DNA of 59,275 bases, from the NCBI GenBank assembly GCA_964646575.1, contig CAZYFT010000004.1, forward strand, positions 1-59,275, written 5' to 3'. Both the position numbers and the translations under genes were made by a program. Below the pieces are notes generated by a model. The model did no database searches, was not told where the DNA came from, and saw only the letters and a list, made by a program, of their open reading frames with translations. This DNA comes from GCA-016700035 sp964646575 (GTDB lineage Bacteria; Patescibacteriota; Saccharimonadia; CAILAD01; GCA-016700035). Within the stretch, counting starts at the first letter, position 1. Every line of letters begins with the position of its first letter. Positions 16,182-25,153 of this stretch are shown in pieces.

Positions 16182-17372
16182 ATGATGACTGTGCTTTCTA
16201 AGTTGCGCTATGTAGCCTTCGCTGCATTGCTCAGCCTTCTGCCATTGGCAGCTCACGCCACGAGCCAGGTGCGCCTTGAATCAAAACTTGGTGTTGCTAA
16301 CGCGAGTGCCGGTGAGAATACGTACAAGCCAAGTACCAGTGCAAAAACCGACGAAACCGTTCAAGTTCAGCTTTGGTACCACAACATGGAAAATGCCGAT
16401 AGCGGCAAAGTAGCCAATAATGTAAAAGCAAAACTTCAGTTGCCAACCGCAGCTGGAAAAACCCAGAAAATCAACGGTACAATCTCTGCAGACAATGCCA
16501 ACACGGTAAACTCAAGCGCAAATGTAAACCTTGCACTTGATAACAGCCGTCTCGAGTATGTTCCAGGAACTGCAGTTTGGCGCCACAACAAGGGCACCAA
16601 CGAGCAGCCTAACTGGGTAACTGACACACTTACCGCAGCTCAGGAGCAACAGCTTTTGACTACGGGTGTAGTACTCGAAAATGGTAAGCCATGCTTCAAC
16701 TTCGAAGCTAGCGTATCTGTAAAATTGCGTGTTAAGACCGATATGGTTTCTATAACCAAACAAGTTCGTGTTCTTGGTGAAAAAGAATGGAAGAGTGAAA
16801 ACACTGCAAAAGCTGGTGACACACTTGAATACCTCATCACCTTTAAGAACGAAGGAAATACTGTTTTGAAGGATCTTGCAATTGCTGACAACATGCCAGC
16901 TTCTGTAACCTACGTAAACGGTACTACTCAACTTAAAAACATGAACAACCCGAACGGCATTAAGATTACCTCTGATAAAGTCACAAGTGGCGGAATCAAT
17001 GTAGGTAGTTATGCCCCAGGTTCTGTTGGTTATGTATGGTTCCAAGCGAAGATTGATCCTAATCTTAAGCCTGGCTCATATACCATGAAGAACGTTGCTG
17101 GCGTAAAAGCTGGTAACATCATGCGTGAAAACTATGCAGTCACTAAGGTTACAGTTGCAGGTAAGCCCACGCCTACCCCAACCACACCTCCTGTATCTCC
17201 AACTCCAACTCCTACCACTCCGGTAACTCCTGAGCAGCCAACCCTGCCTCAGACTGGTATCGAAACTGGTGTTGCTGGTCTGTTGGGAACCGGTGGTCTC
17301 ACCTACGCTGGTTATTTCTACCGAAAGAGCCGCAAAGGTTTGAGCGCTGCGTTGAAAAACGTTGTAAAGTAA
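16182..17372 (+). CDS. LPXTG-anchored surface protein with DUF11-like domain
   Basis: A secreted, probably cell-wall-linked protein of 396 residues. Signal peptide: about 1-26 with cleavage after AHA. The body is Asn/Thr-rich and beta-sheet-like; residues about 205-325 (AGDTLEYLITFKNEGNTVL onward) match the DUF11/conserved-repeat type domain common in surface proteins. A Pro/Thr spacer precedes LPQTG (355-359), a hydrophobic helix and a basic tail (YRKSRK), the classic sortase sorting signal. A sortase gene lies at 32.5-33.8 kb. The start at 16182 is chosen for AAAGGAG seven bases upstream and the ensuing signal peptide; a longer frame from 16125 would bury it. The near-consensus promoter suggests high expression. 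Confidence 0.9.
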   Translation: MMTVLSKLRYVAFAALLSLLPLAAHATSQVRLESKLGVANASAGENTYKPSTSAKTDETVQVQLWYHNMENADSGKVANNVKAKLQLPTAAGKTQKINGTISADNANTVNSSANVNLALDNSRLEYVPGTAVWRHNKGTNEQPNWVTDTLTAAQEQQLLTTGVVLENGKPCFNFEASVSVKLRVKTDMVSITKQVRVLGEKEWKSENTAKAGDTLEYLITFKNEGNTVLKDLAIADNMPASVTYVNGTTQLKNMNNPNGIKITSDKVTSGGINVGSYAPGSVGYVWFQAKIDPNLKPGSYTMKNVAGVKAGNIMRENYAVTKVTVAGKPTPTPTTPPVSPTPTPTTPVTPEQPTLPQTGIETGVAGLLGTGGLTYAGYFYRKSRKGLSAALKNVVK

Positions 17373-17401
17373 CATCCTGCAGTTTGTAGGTATACGCCAA
17401 G

Positions 17402-17438
17402 CTCCCTCGAAGTGAAATTTTCACTGACGGGGAGTTTT
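17402..17438 (+). terminator. Terminator after the LPQTG gene
   Basis: An outer stem CTCCC/GGGAG and an inner stem AGTGAA/TTCACT are followed by TTTTGG. Confidence 0.7.
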
Positions 17439-17477
17439 GGTTTATATGGTGCTAGAAACAGGTATAATACTACCGAT

Positions 17478-18572
17478 ATGAAACCAATTATTGATCGACT
17501 CACTAAGCTGTTAGATGAAGTGCAAGGTGCAATTCATCAGCTTAATCTAGAAAGTGAAGAAAAGGTGCTTGCTGAGCTCGAAGCTCGCATGAATGCGCCT
17601 GATTTTTGGTCTGATCAAGGCGAAGCTCAAAAGGTCAGTCAAGAAGCTGCTCTGCTACGCAAGTTTATCGAGAGCTGGCAAACGATGGAAGAGTCGATTA
17701 AGACAATGCTCGAGCTCGCAGAAATGTCGGATGAGTCCTTATTAGATGCCATGGAGGAGTCTACGGCAAGCATCGAAGAGTCAGTACGCCAGATGATGAT
17801 TACCGTAAAGCTGGCGGGTGATTATGATAAAAACACGGCAATTGTGCAAATTTCGGCTGGTGCTGGCGGCACCGATGCTCAAGATTGGGCGGAAATGCTC
17901 CTAACTATGTACACCAAAGCCGCAGAAAAACTTGAGTTAACTGCTAAATTGATTGATATTTCTCGCGGCGAGGAAGCTGGCATAAAATCTGCCACGCTGG
18001 AAATTGAAGGTCCGTTTGCCTTTGGAAAGCTGAAAAGCGAAAAGGGTGTCCATCGTTTAGTGAGGCTTTCACCTTTTAATAGCGATAGCTTGCGCCAAAC
18101 CAGTTTTGCGCTGGTTGATGTAATTCCGGAAATTCCGATGGAGCAGATAGAGCTCGATGAAAAAGACTTACGCATTGATGTGTTTCGAGCTGGTGGGCAT
18201 GGTGGCCAGAGCGTAAATACCACCGATTCGGCGGTGCGCATCACTCACATTCCAACCGGCATTGTGGTTTCAATTCAAAATGAACGTTCGCAGCTCAAGA
18301 ATAAAAATAAAGCCCTGTCGATTTTGGCGGCAAAGCTTGCTGAATTGGCGCGTGAGCAGCATTTAGATTCTGTGGCCGAGTTGCGTGGGAAAGTCCAGTC
18401 AGCCGACTGGGGTCAGCAAATTCGTAGCTATGTATTGCATCCGTACAAAAAAGTAAAAGATCATCGCACAGATTATGAAACTAGCGACACAGATGCGGTT
18501 CTGGGTGGTGAAATCGAGCCATTTATCGAAGCCTATTTGACTCAGAACCTATCTGATGAACAGAAAAATTAG
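17478..18572 (+). CDS. prfB: Peptide chain release factor 2
   Basis: Terminates translation at UGA and UAA. The 364-residue protein contains the SPF tripeptide (in LSPFNSDSLRQTSF) that reads the stop codon in RF2, and the GGQ motif (HGGQSVNTTDSAVRI) that triggers peptide release. The usual in-frame UGA and programmed +1 frameshift of prfB are absent; the gene is one continuous frame. Its presence shows UGA is a stop codon here, unlike in the Gracilibacteria and Absconditabacteria. The start at 17478 matches the family N-terminus, and TATAAT lies at 17463-17468. The stop overlaps the murA stop tail-to-tail by four bases (TTAG). Confidence 0.95.
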   Translation: MKPIIDRLTKLLDEVQGAIHQLNLESEEKVLAELEARMNAPDFWSDQGEAQKVSQEAALLRKFIESWQTMEESIKTMLELAEMSDESLLDAMEESTASIEESVRQMMITVKLAGDYDKNTAIVQISAGAGGTDAQDWAEMLLTMYTKAAEKLELTAKLIDISRGEEAGIKSATLEIEGPFAFGKLKSEKGVHRLVRLSPFNSDSLRQTSFALVDVIPEIPMEQIELDEKDLRIDVFRAGGHGGQSVNTTDSAVRITHIPTGIVVSIQNERSQLKNKNKALSILAAKLAELAREQHLDSVAELRGKVQSADWGQQIRSYVLHPYKKVKDHRTDYETSDTDAVLGGEIEPFIEAYLTQNLSDEQKN

Positions 18573-19822
18573 TTAATGCGCTGTAGTTGGGCGCCGAGAG
18601 CCTGCAGGCGCTCCTCAATACGTTCATAGCCGCGGTCGATGTGTTCGATGCGGTCAATCGTAGTTTTGCCCTGCGCGATAAGGGCGGCAATGAGTATGGT
18701 GGCGCCCGCGCGGATGTCGAAACTGACCAGATCCGCCCCAGCGAGTGGTGTTGGGCCGGTGATGAGGCCTGTGTGGGTGTCGCGGATGGCTACAGCTGCT
18801 CCCATGCGCTGCAGCTCAAAGAGATATTGCAGACGGCCTTCGTAGAGAGTTTCGAAAATTTCTGAGGTACCAGCACACTGAGTTAGCAGGACAGCCAAAG
18901 GGGCCTGCAAGTCACTCGGGAAGTTTGGGTATGGCTGGGTGCGTACATTGACGGCCTGGTAGTCGCCGCCGGGCAGAATATGGATTGTTTTGGAGTTTGG
19001 CAGTTGATATTGTACGCCGATTTGATCGAATAGCGTGAGAAGTACGTCGTGTTCATCACGAATAAAATCATGAATAATTACATCGCCGCGCGAGGCTGCC
19101 GCCGCAATCGCAATGGTGCCGCTCTCTAGCTGGTCGGGCGGTACTCGAAAAAGTGTACCATTGAGTATTTCGACGCCATGAATGGTGAGGTTGTGGGTGC
19201 CAACGCCCTCGATTTTAGCGCCCATTTGTTGCAACATCAGGCAGAGGTCAACTACATGAGGCTCGAGTGCTACCATCCTCAGTTCGGTTGTGCCGGTAGC
19301 AAGGACGGCCGCCATAATTGCGTTTTCGGCACCAGTTACGGTTAGCTCACCGAGTACCACGCGTCCGCCCTGGGGTTTGCCGGATACAGTAATGTGGCCT
19401 TGCTCGCGAATAACTGATAGCCCCATCGCCTGAAAAGCTTTGAGGTGTGATGCAAGTGGGCGAGCGCCAATGATGTCGCCGCCAGGTTGAGCTGCCGTGA
19501 TACTACCAAGTCGGCCAACTGCCGCTCCCAAAATAAGCACCGAAGCGCGCATTTTTGCTGTGAGCTCGTCGGGAATTGTAGCGGTAGTTAGATTGCCTGC
19601 CTCAACCGTAACAGTATGGCCTTCGCGCCAGATTTTCGCCCCAAGTGAGGCCAAGATTTCTAGCATTACGTCAACGTCTGAAATGCGCGGCACATTTTCG
19701 AGCGTTACTTTTTCTTTAGTTAAGAGGCAAGCAGCCAGCATTGGTAGCACGGCGTTTTTAGAGCCAGCAGTGAACCATTCGCCTTGCAGGCGGGTTGGGC
19801 CAGTAATTACAAGCTTTGTCAT
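18569..19822 (-). CDS. murA: UDP-N-acetylglucosamine 1-carboxyvinyltransferase MurA
   Basis: Catalyses the first committed step of peptidoglycan synthesis, transfer of enolpyruvate from PEP to UDP-GlcNAc. The 417-residue product begins with the typical strand and the SKNAVLP substrate loop (about 22-28), and has the two-lobed EPSP-synthase-like fold with repeated inside-out alpha/beta units, including the late RAGATILIAALIAQG segment. Family length is about 420. The start at 19822 is chosen because it fits the family; a longer frame runs into ftsE and is not credible. On this strand TACAAT (19835-19830) lies seven bases before the ATG, indicating a leaderless message. It diverges from ftsE across about 80 bases. 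Confidence 0.95.
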   Translation of the reverse strand: MTKLVITGPTRLQGEWFTAGSKNAVLPMLAACLLTKEKVTLENVPRISDVDVMLEILASLGAKIWREGHTVTVEAGNLTTATIPDELTAKMRASVLILGAAVGRLGSITAAQPGGDIIGARPLASHLKAFQAMGLSVIREQGHITVSGKPQGGRVVLGELTVTGAENAIMAAVLATGTTELRMVALEPHVVDLCLMLQQMGAKIEGVGTHNLTIHGVEILNGTLFRVPPDQLESGTIAIAAAASRGDVIIHDFIRDEHDVLLTLFDQIGVQYQLPNSKTIHILPGGDYQAVNVRTQPYPNFPSDLQAPLAVLLTQCAGTSEIFETLYEGRLQYLFELQRMGAAVAIRDTHTGLITGPTPLAGADLVSFDIRAGATILIAALIAQGKTTIDRIEHIDRGYERIEERLQALGAQLQRIN

Positions 19823-19829
19823 ACTGCTT

Positions 19830-19891
19830 ATTGTAGCAGGCTTTATTTGCACCATGCAGTCGTGCACAAGCTCAAGCGCATATGCTAAAAT
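19830..19891. promoter_or_regulatory. Divergent murA/ftsE promoter region
   Basis: Leftward: TACAAT at 19835-19830, seven bases from the murA ATG. Rightward: an extended -10 TGC-TAAAAT at 19883-19891, ten bases before the ftsE GTG. Both genes would be leaderless or nearly so. Confidence 0.55.
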
Positions 19892-19901
19892 GAATGCATA
19901 C

Positions 19902-20582
19902 GTGATTTTACTTGATCGAGTTTCAGTGATGTATCCAAATAAGACGGTCGCTTTGTCGGGCGTCAGTTTGCATATACAGCCAAAAGAGTTTGTAACAGTG
20001 GTGGGTTCATCTGGTGCTGGTAAGTCCACACTTATTCGTCTTCTTATTAAAGAGGAGGTTCCGACGAGCGGAAAAATTATTGTTGGATCGATTGACTACG
20101 ACACGATTGGTAAAACCAGTATTCCTCACTTGCGTCGCCGTATCGGCGTGGTTTTTCAGGATTTTAAGCTGCTGCCTAATCTTACAGTGTATGAGAATGT
20201 AGCTTTTGCGCTCGAAGCCAGCGGGGTTCGCACCTCAGAAATTAAGCGCGCGGTGCCAAAAATTTTGCAGTTGGTTGGTTTGGCAGAAAAGGCCAATAAC
20301 TATCCTAAAGAAATCTCTGGCGGCGAAAAACAGCGCGTGGCCATTGCGCGGGCCTTGGTGCGAAATCCAAAAATTCTGATTGCCGATGAGCCGACCGGTA
20401 ACTTAGACCCGAAAAATTCATGGGACATTATTGAGCTGCTTTTGAAGATTAACAAGTTTGGTACAACTGTGCTTCTGACCACCCACAATAAAGAAATTGT
20501 GAATGCTCTGAAGCGTCGTGTAATTACGATTCAGAATGGGCGTATTTTGAAAGACGAAAAAGTAGGACGTTACGTTCTATAA
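19902..20582 (+). CDS. ftsE: Cell division ATP-binding protein FtsE
   Basis: ATPase partner of FtsX; the complex activates peptidoglycan hydrolases at the division site. The 226-residue product has Walker A GSSGAGKST, the Q-loop (VVFQDFKLLPNLTVYENV), the signature ISGGEKQRVAIARAL, Walker B ILIADEPTGNLD and the switch histidine in TTHNKE. GTG at 19902 gives an N-terminus (ILLDRVSVMYPNKTVAL) that fits FtsE and lies ten bases after a -10 box; ATG at 19890 would add four residues. ftsX follows after 28 bases. Confidence 0.93.
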   Translation: MILLDRVSVMYPNKTVALSGVSLHIQPKEFVTVVGSSGAGKSTLIRLLIKEEVPTSGKIIVGSIDYDTIGKTSIPHLRRRIGVVFQDFKLLPNLTVYENVAFALEASGVRTSEIKRAVPKILQLVGLAEKANNYPKEISGGEKQRVAIARALVRNPKILIADEPTGNLDPKNSWDIIELLLKINKFGTTVLLTTHNKEIVNALKRRVITIQNGRILKDEKVGRYVL

Positions 20583-20610
20583 CGGATTGGATTAGGAGGG
20601 TAAGACGATA

Positions 20611-21522
20611 ATGATTACGCTGTGGCGCATGTTTAAGACTGGTTTTCGGAACTTGTTCCGGAACGCATGGCTTTCGATAGCAGCTACCGCAATTATGGTA
20701 GTCACCTTGGTGATTGTAGCGTTCTTTGCCTTCTCTGCACTCTTCTTGCAGAACCAGTTGGCGGCAGTTCGAGAGAAAATTGACCTCACGGTCTTCTTAA
20801 AAGATGAAGCTACGCCAGACCAGGTAAAGCAGCTGCAGGCTAACATTCAGACGTTTGATAACGTAGCCGAGGTGCGCTACGTATCTAAGACTGATGCCTT
20901 GGAGCGATTGCGTACTAGCTCAAAAGATGGTGAGCAGCTTGCCAAGACCGCTACAGAGATCGGCAATCCATTACCGGCATCACTAGAGGTGCGCACTGAA
21001 ACGCTTGAGAACCTTGATTCACTCAACAGTCAGATTAAGGATGATAGTGGGGCGATAATTGTAGCGAGTACGAGTAATGATGACAGTGACGTTCGGCGTA
21101 AAGTTGTTGATCGCATTGTGTCGATTTCTAGCGGTGTTTCAAAGGTGGGTACGGTGATTTCTGTCGCCTTCCTCTTAATTAGCTTGATGATTATCTTTAA
21201 TACTATCCGCATGGCAATCTTTACGCGCCGTGAGGAAATCGAGATTATGAAGCTGGTTGGAGCTACTAACTGGTATATTCGTGGCCCGTTTCTTATTGAA
21301 GGTGCGATGTATGGCATTATTGGCGCGACAATTGCTATGGCAATTACCTTACCTTTGATAAATGTGGCCCGGCCGCTCTTTACGAGTTATTTCAACGCCA
21401 GCGATGTTGTGACTTTTGTGACTGATCGTATTTTTTTGGTGACGCTTGCGATGTATACTTTGGGAATTGTCATTGGCACACTTTCGAGCTTTCTTGCGAT
21501 CTCTCGTCATTTGAAGCTTTAG
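20611..21522 (+). CDS. ftsX: Cell division protein FtsX
   Basis: Integral membrane subunit of FtsEX that relays ATP hydrolysis across the membrane to a murein hydrolase. The 303 residues show one N-terminal membrane helix (about 22-45), an extracytoplasmic domain (about 50-170) that would bind the hydrolase, and three C-terminal helices. The conserved cytoplasmic segment RREEIEIMKLVGATNWYIRG lies between helices 2 and 3. The AGGAGGG site upstream is strong. The next two genes encode coiled-coil CHAP hydrolases, the expected partners. Confidence 0.93.
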   Translation: MITLWRMFKTGFRNLFRNAWLSIAATAIMVVTLVIVAFFAFSALFLQNQLAAVREKIDLTVFLKDEATPDQVKQLQANIQTFDNVAEVRYVSKTDALERLRTSSKDGEQLAKTATEIGNPLPASLEVRTETLENLDSLNSQIKDDSGAIIVASTSNDDSDVRRKVVDRIVSISSGVSKVGTVISVAFLLISLMIIFNTIRMAIFTRREEIEIMKLVGATNWYIRGPFLIEGAMYGIIGATIAMAITLPLINVARPLFTSYFNASDVVTFVTDRIFLVTLAMYTLGIVIGTLSSFLAISRHLKL

Positions 21523-21598
21523 CATATTCTGTGATAGACTAACGGTAATGCTTACTGCTTCAAAATACAGATGGGGGTAGAAGCAAAAAAGGAGGGTG

Positions 21599-22711
21599 AT
21601 GATCTTGATTCGACACCAAAATACTACAAAAAAACACCAACGATTCACTAGAATACTGGTTGTTCTAGCGGTTATTGGTGTGCTTGGCGTCTTGGCGCCG
21701 ACTGCTTTTGCGGTTGATTATGATGCACAAATTAATGCGTTGCGTAATCAGATTAATCAGAACAAGAACTCTGCCAATCAAAAGCGCGCTGAAGGAGATA
21801 CTTTGCAAGCTAAGGTTGCGGCCCTCAACGCCGAAATCTCTGCTGCGCAGAGTGCTCTCAATCTAACTCGTACCGAAATTACAAAGACCACTGAAGAGCT
21901 GGATCGCCAGAATGCCGAACTTGCCAAACAGGTAGATAACCTCAAGCAAAATCTCAAGACCATGTATAAAGATCGTGATGTTACGCCGATTGAGGTTTTG
22001 GCATCGAGCGAAAATCTCTCAGATTTTGTTGGTAAGCAACAATATATGGATGACTTGAAGGATAAGATTGAGTCGAATATTTCTGAAATCAATCGGCTCA
22101 AAGCAGAGCTTGAACAGAAGAAAACTACTTTGACCGAAAAAGCTGCAGATGAGAAGGCTCAAGTAGCTAATATCGCCGCTAAGCGATCCGAGCAGCAAGC
22201 TCTCTTAACTCAGACGCGGGGTGAAGAAGCCGCCTATCAGGGGATTGTTAAGCAGAACGAGTCACAACTTGCCGCTGTATTCGCAGCACGTGCTGAAGAA
22301 ATTCGACGTAATGCTGCAGCTGGTGGAAGCTTTAGGGCTGGTGGTCAGTGTGGTGGCGGTTATCCGGATGTTTGGTGTAGGGCCGCGCAAGATAGTTTGG
22401 TTGATGACTATGGATATTACAATCGAGAATGTGTCAGCTACGCTGCTTGGAAACGTGCTAGTATTGGGCGCATGGTGCCGCGCTACTGGGGGAATGCTAA
22501 TCAGTGGTGGCCTCGAGGCAGCGCTAGTGCAACCCCTGCATATGGGGATATTGTAGCTTGGCCGGATGGCCCGTGGGGACACGTGGCAATTGTTGAGTCA
22601 AATAACGGTAACTCGATTACGGTGAGTGAGTATAACTACAGTCCACGCGGCGGCTACTCTGTACGAACTATACCGATGAGCCAGTTGGGGAATGCCAGGT
22701 TTATTAAATAG
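21599..22711 (+). CDS. Secreted coiled-coil CHAP peptidoglycan hydrolase (PcsB-like), copy 1
   Basis: Probably the cell-separation hydrolase activated by FtsEX, as PcsB is in streptococci. The 370-residue product has a signal peptide ending near TAFA (about residue 38), a long coiled coil (about 45-230) and a C-terminal CHAP domain. The catalytic Cys is in YYNRECVSYAAWKRAS and the His in GPWGHVAIVE. Start is uncertain: ATG 21599 lies only three bases after GGAGGG, whereas TTG 21605 is at better spacing and GTG 21596 overlaps it. It lies 76 bases after ftsX and 20 bases before its paralogue. Confidence 0.87.
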   Translation: MILIRHQNTTKKHQRFTRILVVLAVIGVLGVLAPTAFAVDYDAQINALRNQINQNKNSANQKRAEGDTLQAKVAALNAEISAAQSALNLTRTEITKTTEELDRQNAELAKQVDNLKQNLKTMYKDRDVTPIEVLASSENLSDFVGKQQYMDDLKDKIESNISEINRLKAELEQKKTTLTEKAADEKAQVANIAAKRSEQQALLTQTRGEEAAYQGIVKQNESQLAAVFAARAEEIRRNAAAGGSFRAGGQCGGGYPDVWCRAAQDSLVDDYGYYNRECVSYAAWKRASIGRMVPRYWGNANQWWPRGSASATPAYGDIVAWPDGPWGHVAIVESNNGNSITVSEYNYSPRGGYSVRTIPMSQLGNARFIK

Positions 22712-22731
22712 TCACCAGTAATTTCTAAAAA

Positions 22732-23859
22732 ATGGCTACCAAAAATAAAAAAACTGCAGGAAATGCTTTTCGAATCACATTCGCTGGGCTTTTCCTGTTT
22801 GTTTTTGTAGTTTCGGTCTCGGTGTGGTATCAGGCTCGTCCGGCGCATGCAGATGACTTGCAGCCGCTCATAGATGCAGTAACGAAGCAAATCCAGGATA
22901 ACCAAGCGGTTGTAAATCAAAAACAAGCCGAAGGTGATACGCTGCAAAATCGATTAACGGCTATTCAGGCGGAGTTATCGGCGGCGCGGTCAAACCTTGA
23001 ACTTACACGTTTGCGCATTGAGCAGACCAAGCTTGATCGAAAAAATACGGAGGCCGACCTTAAAAAAAATACAGAGCTGTTGCGTCAGAATATTGCTGCC
23101 GCCTATAAGCAGGGCGATGTTACGCCAATGGAGGTGTTTGCTTCCAGTGAGAACTTGTCCGACTTTGTTGGGCGGCAAGAATACTACGACTCTCTGCGCA
23201 ATAAGATTATGGATAATGTGGACAGCATAAAGAATGCTAAAAAACAGCTCGAAGAATTTTCTCGACAGCTGCGCATAAAAGAAGAACAAGAAGGATTAGA
23301 AGAAAAAGCCATTGCTGCTAAGGAGGCTGAACAGGCCGAACTTCTGGCAAAAACTCGGGGTGACGAAGCTGCCTATCGGGCTCTTGTCGAGATTGATACC
23401 ATGCGACTCGAGACATTGCGGGCTCAACAGACAGCTGCGATTGCCGCACAAAGCTTAGGTCGCGATTTTACGATGGCTACTGATTACCCTTGGGCGGCAG
23501 TGGAGCCATTTCCGAGTCGTGGCGTAGATCCATGGGGTTTTTATTATCGTCAGTGCACGAGCTATGCTGCCTGGAAGCGTGCAAGCATCGGCCGACCGCT
23601 ACCTGCTTGGGGATTTTTAGGGCCAGCGAATGCGAAACAGTGGCCAGATTGGGCCGGGAAGTTTGGTATGCGCGTTGATACCACTCCAGAAGTGGGGGCT
23701 GCAGCAGTCTATCCAGTTGGTGAGTATGGGCATGTCATGATTGTTGAGGGGATTGTCTCGAACGGTGCACAGGTGTTGGTTTCTGAATTTAACGCCGATT
23801 GGGGTGGTCGGTATTCTCAATCCGTTTGGCCGGTGAGTTCGCTGGTGTTTATACATTAG
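22732..23859 (+). CDS. Secreted coiled-coil CHAP peptidoglycan hydrolase (PcsB-like), copy 2
   Basis: Tandem paralogue of the preceding gene with the same plan. The signal peptide ends near ARPAHA (about residue 36), followed by a coiled coil (about 40-230) and a CHAP domain with Cys in YYRQCTSYAAWKRAS and His in EYGHVMIVE. The coiled coils share blocks such as QKQAEGDTLQ, GDVTPMEVFASSENLSDFVG and TRGDEAAY. The CHAP-domain surface has diverged more, suggesting the copies differ in substrate or timing. No clear Shine-Dalgarno site precedes the ATG, which is 20 bases after the previous stop. Confidence 0.87.
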   Translation: MATKNKKTAGNAFRITFAGLFLFVFVVSVSVWYQARPAHADDLQPLIDAVTKQIQDNQAVVNQKQAEGDTLQNRLTAIQAELSAARSNLELTRLRIEQTKLDRKNTEADLKKNTELLRQNIAAAYKQGDVTPMEVFASSENLSDFVGRQEYYDSLRNKIMDNVDSIKNAKKQLEEFSRQLRIKEEQEGLEEKAIAAKEAEQAELLAKTRGDEAAYRALVEIDTMRLETLRAQQTAAIAAQSLGRDFTMATDYPWAAVEPFPSRGVDPWGFYYRQCTSYAAWKRASIGRPLPAWGFLGPANAKQWPDWAGKFGMRVDTTPEVGAAAVYPVGEYGHVMIVEGIVSNGAQVLVSEFNADWGGRYSQSVWPVSSLVFIH

Positions 23860-23901
23860 CCCTAGCAGATTCTGAGTTGGCTCTGTACAATAGAGAAAAG
23901 C

Positions 23902-25098
23902 ATGGGTGAAAAAGATACACAATCACCGGTTAAGAAACCTGGTGTAAGTTTAACGAGACTGCAGATAGCTGGCTGGGTTGCAGCGCTTGTTGTCATTGGC
24001 GGTGTAATAGGTGTATTTGGCTATAAGGCAGTCGTTACTCGCACTAATACAGCGGCAGCTACTTCGGAGCAGTTTCGTGAAATTCGGTCTATCCTGGAGT
24101 CGAGTTTTAACGGTGACCTAAACGATGAGAAGCAAGCTGAAGGGGCACTACGCGGGTATGTTGCGAGTCTTGGTGATCCGTATACGGTTTACCTTAACGC
24201 GAGTGAGGCAGAGGAGCTCTCTAATGATTTAGCTGGTCAACTCTCGGGAATTGGCGTTGAAGTTGGCCTCAAGAATGATCGATTAACGGTTATCGCCCCA
24301 ATCGATGAAACTCCAGCTGCGAAAGCAGGCATTCGCGCTGGTGATGTTATTGCGACAATAGATGGACAGAGCACCAGCGAGTTAAGTCTTGATGAGGCCG
24401 TCAAAAAAATCCGTGGCGAAAAAGGTACAGAGGTAAAGCTGACTGTAGTGCGTGAGGGCGAAGAGCCAAAAGAGCTTGCGATAACTCGCGATCAAATTCA
24501 GGTTTCTAGCGTCAAGTATGAGGTAAAAGATGGGGGTGTGGGCTACATTCGCGTGCGTCGTTTTGGCGACGATACAGATACGGCTATTCGTAATGCGGCA
24601 GCTGACTTAGCTAAGCAAGGGATTACTAAAATTGTGCTCGATCTTCGTGATAATCCCGGCGGATATCTCAATAGTGCAGTTACTGTCTCTTCTGAATTTT
24701 TGGCTGATGGCGTAGTTGTGGAGGAGCGTGGCCGTCATATGGAATCTAAGCAGCTGGTAGCAAATCCGGGCGGTAACTTAACGAATGCCAAGCTTGTGAT
24801 TCTCATTAATGAAGGATCTGCCTCGGCTTCTGAAATAACGGCTGGTGCGTTGAAGGATAACGGCCGTGCAATCTTGGTTGGTGAGAAGACGTACGGAAAA
24901 GGCAGCGTCCAAGAAGTTAAACAGCTTTCGAATGGCGCCCAGTTGAAGGTAACCGTAGCTGGTTGGTTTACACCTAAGGGTGTGAATATTTCCAAAGAAG
25001 GTATTAAGCCCGATGTTGAGGTAAAACTCACGCCTGAGGATTCGAATGCCGGTCGAGACCCGCAGCTTGAGAAGGCTCTCGAAGCTGTGCGTCAATAG
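23902..25098 (+). CDS. ctpA: Carboxyl-terminal processing protease (S41 family, CtpA-like)
   Basis: A membrane-anchored serine protease that trims or degrades extracytoplasmic proteins from their C-termini. The 398 residues contain a signal anchor at about 20-42, the N-terminal cap, a PDZ domain at about 110-195 (IAPIDETPAAKAGIRAGDVIATIDG), and the S41 catalytic core. The Ser is in GSASASE (around residues 306-310) and the Lys in GEKTYGKG (Lys329). Its position after FtsEX and two hydrolases suggests control of those hydrolases, as known for CtpA/Prc in other bacteria; this is inference. TACAAT lies ten bases before the ATG. Confidence 0.92.
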   Translation: MGEKDTQSPVKKPGVSLTRLQIAGWVAALVVIGGVIGVFGYKAVVTRTNTAAATSEQFREIRSILESSFNGDLNDEKQAEGALRGYVASLGDPYTVYLNASEAEELSNDLAGQLSGIGVEVGLKNDRLTVIAPIDETPAAKAGIRAGDVIATIDGQSTSELSLDEAVKKIRGEKGTEVKLTVVREGEEPKELAITRDQIQVSSVKYEVKDGGVGYIRVRRFGDDTDTAIRNAAADLAKQGITKIVLDLRDNPGGYLNSAVTVSSEFLADGVVVEERGRHMESKQLVANPGGNLTNAKLVILINEGSASASEITAGALKDNGRAILVGEKTYGKGSVQEVKQLSNGAQLKVTVAGWFTPKGVNISKEGIKPDVEVKLTPEDSNAGRDPQLEKALEAVRQ

Positions 25099-25153
25099 CT
25101 CTTGTGCTTAGGGGGTAAGCCAGCTACACTGGTAAAAACGGAGGGGAGTGAGC

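Noticed and set aside
17478..18572. Programmed frameshift in prfB
   Set aside because: The gene reads as one continuous frame from the ATG, with no internal UGA or slippery site.
19497..19901. N-terminal extension of FtsE by about 130 residues
   Set aside because: It lies antisense to murA, has no domain pattern, and crosses the ftsE promoter. The family start is at 19902 or 19890.
19823..20029. N-terminal extension of MurA
   Set aside because: It is antisense to ftsE and passes through the murA -10 box; MurA proteins begin at the equivalent of 19822.
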